NCBI RefSeq assembly: GCF_001544475.1
Contig: NZ_FCNW02000018.1
Span: 1 to 64,000 of the forward strand
DNA from: Caballeronia humi
Lineage (GTDB): Bacteria; Pseudomonadota; Gammaproteobacteria; Burkholderiales; Burkholderiaceae
Length of the DNA: 64,000 nt
Reading direction: 5' to 3'
Below are positions 58,583 to 64,000 of the stretch, piece by piece. The translations under genes and the position numbers were made by a program. Within the stretch, counting starts at the first letter, position 1, and every line of letters starts with the position of its first letter. Under the pieces are notes generated by a model, which saw only the letters and a program-made list of their open reading frames with translations, searched no databases and had not been told where the DNA came from.

Positions 58583-60250
58583 GAACGTGCTCCAGCTTTC
58601 GCTGCCAGAAGAAGCCGTGGCAAGCACCGGCGCGCGCTTCACTTTCCCCTTGACAAACGTCGGTTGCAACGGCGACGCGCCCGAATAACCACCTTCGATC
58701 ACGAAGAACGCCACCGCCTGATTCAACTGCCGGCCCTGTTCGTCGAGCGCATGTGATGCAGCCGCCGCCTCTTCCACGAGCGCTGCGTTCTGCTGCGTGA
58801 CCTGGTCCATCTGCGCGATCGCCGTGTTGACCTGCTCGATACCGCGTCCCTGCTCGATCGATGCCGCCGCGATCTCTTCCATGATGTCGGTCACGCGCGC
58901 GACCGCCTGCGTCACTTCGGCCATCGTCTTGCCCGCTTCACCGGCCAGCACCGAGCCGTCCTGCACCTTCACGACCGAGCTCGCGATCAGTTCCTTGATC
59001 TCCTTCGCCGCCGTCGACGAACGTTGCGCGAGGCTGCGCACTTCACTCGCCACCACGGCGAAGCCGCGCCCTTGCTCGCCTGCGCGCGCCGCTTCGACGG
59101 CTGCGTTCAGTGCGAGGATGTTGGTCTGGAACGCGATGCCTTCGATGATGCCCGTGATGTCCGCGATCTTCGCCGAGCTTTCGCTGATGCCGTGCATCGT
59201 ATCGACCACGCGGCTCACCACGGCGCTGCCCTTCTGCGCGACATCCGACGCATTCGATGCCAGCGTGCTGCCCTGCTGCGCATTGCCGGTGTTCTGCTTC
59301 ACGGTCGAGGTCAGCTCTTCCATGCTCGCGGCGGTTTCTTCGAGCGAAGCAGCTTGCTGCTCGGTGCGCTGGCTCAGATCGGTGTTGCCCGTCGCAATTT
59401 CTTTGGCGGCATTGCCGATCGCGCCGCTGCTTTCCCGTACGCGGCCGACGGTTTCGGTCAGGCGTTCGTTCATCTCCTGCAATGCGCGCAGCAGGTCGCC
59501 CGTTTCATCCTTCGTATCGACAACGATCTTGCTGCGCAGATCGCCGCGCGCCACCGTGCGGGCGAACTCGACGGCAACGCTGAGCGGCCGCGCGATCGAA
59601 CGCGTGATCGATAATCCGGCGAGCACGGCGAGCAGCACGGCGCCCGTGCAGAGCGCGGCGAGCACGTTGCGCTGCGTTTCATATTCGCTCTGATACGCCT
59701 GCACGATCACGTCGCGGCGTTCGCGCGTGTAGCTCGCGTAGGCATCGGTAGCTTTCACGAGCGCGGCGAGCAGCGGCCGGCACTGATCGTCCATCTTCGC
59801 GATGGCGTCCTCCGTCTTGCCGGCGAATGCGAGGCCGACGATGTTCGTCGCGACCGGACCGTACAGCGCTTCCACGCGATCCATCTCCGCGACGAGCGCG
59901 CGCGCCTTGTCGCTGGTATCGGTCGCAGCGGCGATCATGTCCTTCAACTGCTTGAGGCGCGCCTGCACGTCCTCGTGGGCGCGCAGGACGTCGGCCTTCT
60001 CGATTTCGACGTCGGCGGGCGTCTTCACGAGCACGAGATTGCGCGCGGCAATCGCGCGCCGGTCGACGGCCGCGCGCAACTGCGCGGCCACGTCCGCGCG
60101 TGCGTCGATGCCGTGCACGTAATGCGAGAAACCATCGGTGGCAGTGGCGAGCGCCCTGAGCGACATGCCCGCGATGAGCAGGACCAGCACGGCCATGACG
60201 CCAAAGCCGGCGACGAGCTTGTTCTTGATCGTGACGTTTTTCAGATTCAC
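58580..60250 (-). CDS. Methyl-accepting chemotaxis protein with CheR/CheB-type C-terminal tail
   Basis: 556-residue inner-membrane chemoreceptor: TM1 (about residues 10-30), a four-helix-bundle type periplasmic domain (to ~190), TM2 (~190-215), HAMP (~215-265) and the long cytoplasmic coiled coil with the conserved hairpin tip [20 protein letters not shown]. It ends in S-W-S-T-F, close to the N-W-E-T-F pentapeptide that tethers CheR and CheB in high-abundance receptors. The start is GTG at 60250 with GGAGAG upstream. No che genes nearby; ligand unknown. Confidence 0.93.
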   Translation of the reverse strand: MNLKNVTIKNKLVAGFGVMAVLVLLIAGMSLRALATATDGFSHYVHGIDARADVAAQLRAAVDRRAIAARNLVLVKTPADVEIEKADVLRAHEDVQARLKQLKDMIAAATDTSDKARALVAEMDRVEALYGPVATNIVGLAFAGKTEDAIAKMDDQCRPLLAALVKATDAYASYTRERRDVIVQAYQSEYETQRNVLAALCTGAVLLAVLAGLSITRSIARPLSVAVEFARTVARGDLRSKIVVDTKDETGDLLRALQEMNERLTETVGRVRESSGAIGNAAKEIATGNTDLSQRTEQQAASLEETAASMEELTSTVKQNTGNAQQGSTLASNASDVAQKGSAVVSRVVDTMHGISESSAKIADITGIIEGIAFQTNILALNAAVEAARAGEQGRGFAVVASEVRSLAQRSSTAAKEIKELIASSVVKVQDGSVLAGEAGKTMAEVTQAVARVTDIMEEIAAASIEQGRGIEQVNTAIAQMDQVTQQNAALVEEAAAASHALDEQGRQLNQAVAFFVIEGGYSGASPLQPTFVKGKVKRAPVLATASSGSESWSTF

Positions 60251-60490
60251 TTCGTTCTCTCCTGCCCTTGAGCGGACAATGGCGCCCGATCCGCCGGTTG
60301 GAAAAACCGGCTGTCGATTGAGGGATCGGATTCCGCGGCCCGGCGGCCCGATCACACGCTCTGCATCTGATAACGACCCGCTTCCAAAGGCCTGAAGGGT
60401 GCTGGACAAAAAGTTGTTAGATCTTTGCGAACGTACGTGCCTGGGTTTATGGTGTGGGTTCCCTTTCAACTGAAACAGTGTCCACCGCCG

Positions 60491-61741
60491 ATGCGAGAAC
60501 TCGTCTACCGCCTCCCCGTATTCGACGCCGCACTCGCGGCGCTGCCGTCCCCCCCTGTCGAGGACATCGCCCGCGACGAGTCTTACTGGAACGCCGTGCG
60601 CGCGCTATACAGCCACTCCGACGCGCTGATCAACCTCGAAAACGGCTTCTGGGGAGCGATGGCCGAGCCGGTCAAGTCGATGTTTCTGTACTGGACAGAG
60701 CGCGTCAACTTCGAAACGACGTTTTTGATCCGCGACCGCTGGCCCGCGATGATGGACGGCATCCGCGGGCAGATCGCCGCGGCGATGGGGTGCGGCATCG
60801 AGGAAATCGAGCTCACGCGCAACGCGACGGAAGCCTTGCTCGCGCTGATCGGCGGCTACAACCGGCTCGATCCCGGCGACACCGTGCTCTACAGCGACCT
60901 CGACTACCCGTGCGGCCGCGACGCGATGGAGTGGCTCAGGGCGCGCCGGGGCGTCACGCCCGTGCGCCTGACGATCCCCGAGCCGGCGACACGCGAAAGC
61001 GTGCTCGACACTTACGCGGCCGCGCTGCGCGCGCACCCGCGCACGCGTCTCGTACTGCTGTCGCACGTGTGCTACGCAACCGGCCTCGTGATGCCGGTGC
61101 GTGAAATCGCCGCGATGGCCGAGGCGGCCGGCGCGGACGTGATCGTCGATGCGGCGCATTCGTGGGGCCAGCTCGACTTCGACGTGCCTTCGCTCGGCGC
61201 GGGGTTCGCGGCGCTGAATCTGCACAAGTGGGTCGGCGCGCCGCTCGGCTGCGGGGCGATCTATATCCGGCGCGACAGTCTAGGCGCGATCGATCCGCAT
61301 CTCGGTGACCGCAGCTGGCCCGCTGACGATATCCGTTCACGCGTTCACACCGGGTCGCCGAATTTCGCCGCATGGGCGACGCTGCCGGCCGCGCTGGAAC
61401 TGCATCTGAAGATCGGCGCGCGAGCGAAGGAGGCGCGCCTGCGGGCGTTGCGCGACGCGTGGGTGACACCCGCGCGAGAACTGCCGTGCGTAGCGATCCA
61501 GACGCCCGACGATCCGTCGATGGTCGCGGGGATCACGTCGTTCCGGCTGCACGGGCGCACGTCGAAGGTGGACAACGACGCGATCGTCGCTGCGTTGCGC
61601 GAGCGCTTCGGCGTGTTCACGGTGTCGCGGCCGGGGCCGGATGCGGGCGTCGTCGTGCGCGTGACGCCCGCCGTTTTCACGCGCATGTCGGACGTGGAGC
61701 GTCTGGTCGAAGGCGTAACGGTGCTGTCGCGCGAGGGCTAG
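60491..61741 (+). CDS. PLP-dependent class V aminotransferase family protein
   Basis: 416-residue fold-type I PLP enzyme, similar to isopenicillin-N-epimerase/cysteine desulfurase-like proteins. Landmarks: D-A-A-H-S-W-G-Q (aspartate that contacts the PLP ring nitrogen) and [10 protein letters not shown] (Schiff-base lysine). There is no Cys-loop near the C-terminus as in IscS-type desulfurases. The ATG at 60491 is chosen; the longer frame upstream lacks support. Convergent with the sirtuin gene (4-bp overlap). Substrate unknown. Confidence 0.9.
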   Translation: MRELVYRLPVFDAALAALPSPPVEDIARDESYWNAVRALYSHSDALINLENGFWGAMAEPVKSMFLYWTERVNFETTFLIRDRWPAMMDGIRGQIAAAMGCGIEEIELTRNATEALLALIGGYNRLDPGDTVLYSDLDYPCGRDAMEWLRARRGVTPVRLTIPEPATRESVLDTYAAALRAHPRTRLVLLSHVCYATGLVMPVREIAAMAEAAGADVIVDAAHSWGQLDFDVPSLGAGFAALNLHKWVGAPLGCGAIYIRRDSLGAIDPHLGDRSWPADDIRSRVHTGSPNFAAWATLPAALELHLKIGARAKEARLRALRDAWVTPARELPCVAIQTPDDPSMVAGITSFRLHGRTSKVDNDAIVAALRERFGVFTVSRPGPDAGVVVRVTPAVFTRMSDVERLVEGVTVLSREG

Positions 61742-62568
61742 CGCGCGAGTTCGCGCTCATCGAGCCTTTCGATAAGCGCGTTCAGCGCCGCCGCGCACGA
61801 TTGCTCGACCTTCAGCGCGAGCAGCGGGTCGGCGCGCGTGCGGCCGATATTGATCGCCGCGATCGGCTTTCCCGCGCGATGCGCCCATTCGCAGAACCGG
61901 TAGCCCGAATACACCATCAGCGATGAGCCGAGCACGAGCATCGCGTCGCTGGCTTCCAGCGCTTGGGCCGCATCGTCGACGAGCGGGCGCGGCACGCCCT
62001 CGCCGAAAAACACGACGTCCGGCTTCAGCAAACCGCCGCAGCGCGTGCAGCCGGGCACGTCGAAGGCGCCGAAATCGAGGTCTTCGATGTGCGCGTCCCC
62101 GTCGGGTACGGCGGGCGCCGTGAGTCCGGCGAACGCCGGGTTGGCGGCTTCGAGCAGGCGCTGCACGTCGGCGCGCGCATGCTGTTCGCCGCAATTCAGG
62201 CACCGCACGCGGCCGATGTTGCCGTGCAGTTCGATCACGTCCGCGTTGCCGGCGCGCGCATGCAGTCCATCGACGTTCTGCGTCACGAGCCGATGCACCC
62301 GTCCGCGCGACGCGAGCGCGCGCACCGCGTGATGCGCGGCATTCGGCTGCGCCCCCGCGACGACGGGCCAGCCGATCAGGCTGCGCGCCCAGTAACGCCG
62401 CCGCGCGTAATCCGAGTTGAGGAACTCCTGCAGCAGGATGGGCGAGCGGCCGGTGCGCTGGCCTTCGCGATCGCGATAGCACGGGATGCCCGAATCGGTG
62501 CTGATGCCCGCACCGGAGAGCACGAAAAGGCGCGGATGCCGCTCGACGAAATCGAGAATATCGTTCAC
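61738..62568 (-). CDS. Sir2-family NAD-dependent protein deacylase
   Basis: 276-residue sirtuin: G-A-G-I-S-T-D-S-G-I-P near residue 22, catalytic H in I-E-L-H-G-N, T-Q-N-V-D-G-L-H, and a complete zinc-binding set C-L-N-C and C-T-R-C. It removes acyl groups from lysines with NAD. Start is uncertain (GTG at 62568 or TTG at 62574, weak AAGG). Overlaps the convergent aminotransferase. Confidence 0.92.
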   Translation of the reverse strand: MNDILDFVERHPRLFVLSGAGISTDSGIPCYRDREGQRTGRSPILLQEFLNSDYARRRYWARSLIGWPVVAGAQPNAAHHAVRALASRGRVHRLVTQNVDGLHARAGNADVIELHGNIGRVRCLNCGEQHARADVQRLLEAANPAFAGLTAPAVPDGDAHIEDLDFGAFDVPGCTRCGGLLKPDVVFFGEGVPRPLVDDAAQALEASDAMLVLGSSLMVYSGYRFCEWAHRAGKPIAAINIGRTRADPLLALKVEQSCAAALNALIERLDERELAR

Positions 62569-62747
62569 TGACAAGGCCTTATGTTTCGGGAATGCTGCAA
62601 TATAAGACGAATATCGGCGCCACGCTTAAGCGTCAACCGGCCTTACCAGTTATATAAGTACATCAACTGGCTTGACCAAAACGGATCGGATGGGTAGATT
62701 TGTCGCAACCCCATGCACCTCAAAAAAACCTGCGAGACGAACGAACC

Positions 62748-63758
62748 ATGCTGACTGTGATCTGCGATACGCCCGGCACCCTGCGCGCCGAACAACGCGA
62801 CAAGCCCCAACGCGGCGAGAACGAAGTGCTGTTGCGCGTGAAGCGCGTCGGCGTCTGCGGCACCGATTTGCATATTTTCACCGGCAATCAGCCGTTTCTC
62901 TCCTATCCGCGCGTGATGGGGCACGAATTGTCGGGCGTCGTCGAGGAAGCCGATCCGGCGAGCGGCCTCAAAGCCGGCGACAACGCTTATGTGATGCCAT
63001 ATCTCTCGTGCGGCAAGTGCATCGCGTGCCAACAGGGCAAGACCAATTGCTGTACGAACATTCAGGTGCTCGGCGTGCATCGCGACGGCGCGTTCACCGA
63101 ATATCTCAGCCTTCCCGCGCAGTTCGTGCACAAGGCCGAAGGCGTGACGCTCGACGAAGCCGCGATGGTCGAATTCCTCGCGATCGGCGCGCATGCCGTG
63201 CGCCGCGCCGACGTTCAGCCGGGCCAGCGCGTGCTGGTTGTCGGCACGGGGCCGATCGGCATGGCCGCGCTCACGTTCGCGCGGCTGCGCGGCGCGACCG
63301 TCACAGCGCTCGATACGCGCGAAGACCGGCTTGCGTTCTGCCGCCGCGAGCTGAAAGTTCACGCGACGGTGCAAATCGGTGACGGCGACAAGGACGAACT
63401 CGCGCGCCTGACCGACAGCGAATTCTTCGATGTCGTCTTCGACGCCACCGGCAACGCCCGCGCGATGGAACGCGGCTTCGAATTCATCGCGCACGGCGGG
63501 AAGTATGTGCTGGTGTCGATCGTGCCGGAGCGGATCTCCTTCGCCGATCCCGAGTTCCACAAGCGCGAAGCGACGCTGCTCGCAAGCCGGAACGCGACGC
63601 CCGAGGATTTCGAGACGGTGCTCGCCGCGATGCGCGCGGGCGAAGTGCCGAGCGCGGCGCTCAATACGCATCGGATGCAACTCGCCGATGTGCCTTCGGG
63701 CTTTTCCAGCTTGCTCGATCCGAAGGCGGGCGTGGTGAAGGCGATCGTCGAGTGCTGA
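62748..63758 (+). CDS. Zinc-binding alcohol dehydrogenase (polyol/sugar-acid dehydrogenase-like)
   Basis: 336-residue MDR dehydrogenase. Zinc ligands C-G-T-D-L-H and G-H-E; structural zinc lobe C-G-K-C-I-A-C-x6-C-C; NAD-binding G-T-G-P-I-G near residue 165. Most similar in pattern to L-idonate/galactonate 5-dehydrogenase- or threonine-dehydrogenase-like enzymes. The SD is weak (GAGACGAAC) before the ATG at 62748; upstream in-frame codons are unsupported. Confidence 0.9.
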   Translation: MLTVICDTPGTLRAEQRDKPQRGENEVLLRVKRVGVCGTDLHIFTGNQPFLSYPRVMGHELSGVVEEADPASGLKAGDNAYVMPYLSCGKCIACQQGKTNCCTNIQVLGVHRDGAFTEYLSLPAQFVHKAEGVTLDEAAMVEFLAIGAHAVRRADVQPGQRVLVVGTGPIGMAALTFARLRGATVTALDTREDRLAFCRRELKVHATVQIGDGDKDELARLTDSEFFDVVFDATGNARAMERGFEFIAHGGKYVLVSIVPERISFADPEFHKREATLLASRNATPEDFETVLAAMRAGEVPSAALNTHRMQLADVPSGFSSLLDPKAGVVKAIVEC

Positions 63759-63773
63759 TCGTCGGCTGACGTT

Positions 63774-64000
63774 TCAGGGCGCCGCTTCGTCGTATTGCGG
63801 CCGCCCTTGCGCGTCGTGCCACGGCTCGCGGTGCTTCGCCCAGATCTCGTAGGTCGGCGGATAGAGGCCGATTTCATCGAAGAGCGCTGTTGGGATTTCG
63901 ACTTCCGGCACACCTTCGAAGGCGAGATAGACCGGCGATCCGCACGCCGGGCAATGATGGCGGCGGCCGGTCGCCGAGCTTTCCCAAATGCGCGTCTCGC
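63774..64000 (-). CDS. GFA-family protein (start outside window)
   Basis: The visible 75 codons give the C-terminal part of a glutathione-dependent-formaldehyde-activating-enzyme-like (GFA) protein. The zinc-binding C-P-A-C-G-S-P-V-Y motif is present, then E-I-P-T-A-L-F-D, E-I-W-A-K-H-R-E-P-W. The 5' end runs off the right edge. Converges on the dehydrogenase gene with a 15-bp gap. The family's true activity is debated. Confidence 0.85.
   Translation of the reverse strand, partial: ETRIWESSATGRRHHCPACGSPVYLAFEGVPEVEIPTALFDEIGLYPPTYEIWAKHREPWHDAQGRPQYDEAAP

Noticed and set aside
1..64000. CRISPR arrays, prophage, insertion sequences, tRNA and rRNA genes
   Set aside because: I looked for spaced direct repeats, transposase or integrase motifs, and tRNA-like cloverleaf ends and found none that hold up.

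Overview
The window looks like chromosomal DNA of a Burkholderiaceae bacterium, most like Paraburkholderia, Caballeronia or Burkholderia. The basis is high GC throughout with strongly GC-biased third codon positions, an intracellular polyhydroxyalkanoate depolymerase, a phasin, a DUF3564 protein, a DUF2760/Hsp70/Hsp70 operon and a cytosolic NasS/NasT nitrate-sensing pair. No rRNA, tRNA, CRISPR array, insertion sequence, prophage or conjugative gene was recognised. Genes are densely packed and often overlap by ATGA/GTGA/TGATG junctions.

Left end (1-12.4 kb): a complete nitrate-assimilation locus. On the minus strand lie, in transcription order, a NarK-type nitrate transporter, nirB, nirD, a NAD(P)H/FAD oxidoreductase and the assimilatory nitrate reductase nasA. 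On the plus strand lie cobA (the siroheme-pathway methyltransferase that NirB needs), nasT (ANTAR antiterminator) and nasS (nitrate sensor). The 600-bp divergent region between narK and cobA is the most informative non-coding stretch: two oppositely directed sigma-54 promoters, three NtrC-like sites between them (two of them 21 bp apart), and in each leader an ANTAR double hairpin whose second hairpin overlaps an intrinsic terminator. This predicts that nitrogen limitation (NtrC) starts both transcripts and that nitrate (NasS/NasT) allows both to read through.

Middle (12.4-33 kb): an adenosine-specific-kinase-like protein; a possible effector/immunity pair; a three-gene operon with two divergent Hsp70 proteins; a hybrid histidine kinase facing a LuxR-type response regulator, plus a stand-alone receiver; an aldose-1-epimerase joined to a PotABCD-like ABC transporter; and a DapA-family aldolase/lyase, GntR(FCD) regulator and BKACE-type enzyme that together look like a small catabolic regulon of unknown substrate.

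Right half (33-64 kb): mixed housekeeping and stress genes. These include an OmpR/EnvZ-type two-component pair, a cupin, PHA depolymerase, GST, a Crp/Fnr regulator lacking the usual cluster cysteines, a zinc alcohol dehydrogenase, an HPF-like ribosome factor, phasin, a methyltransferase, a PAS hybrid kinase, a DUF3857 transglutaminase-like protein, a diiron ferritin-like protein, an alpha/beta-hydrolase-LuxR fusion, a tandem transglutaminase pair, DoxX, a Tat-exported aldo/keto reductase, nitronate monooxygenase, acrylyl-CoA-reductase-type oxidoreductase, a chemoreceptor with a CheR/CheB-type C-terminal tail, a class V aminotransferase, a sirtuin and another zinc dehydrogenase. The last gene (GFA family) runs off the right edge.
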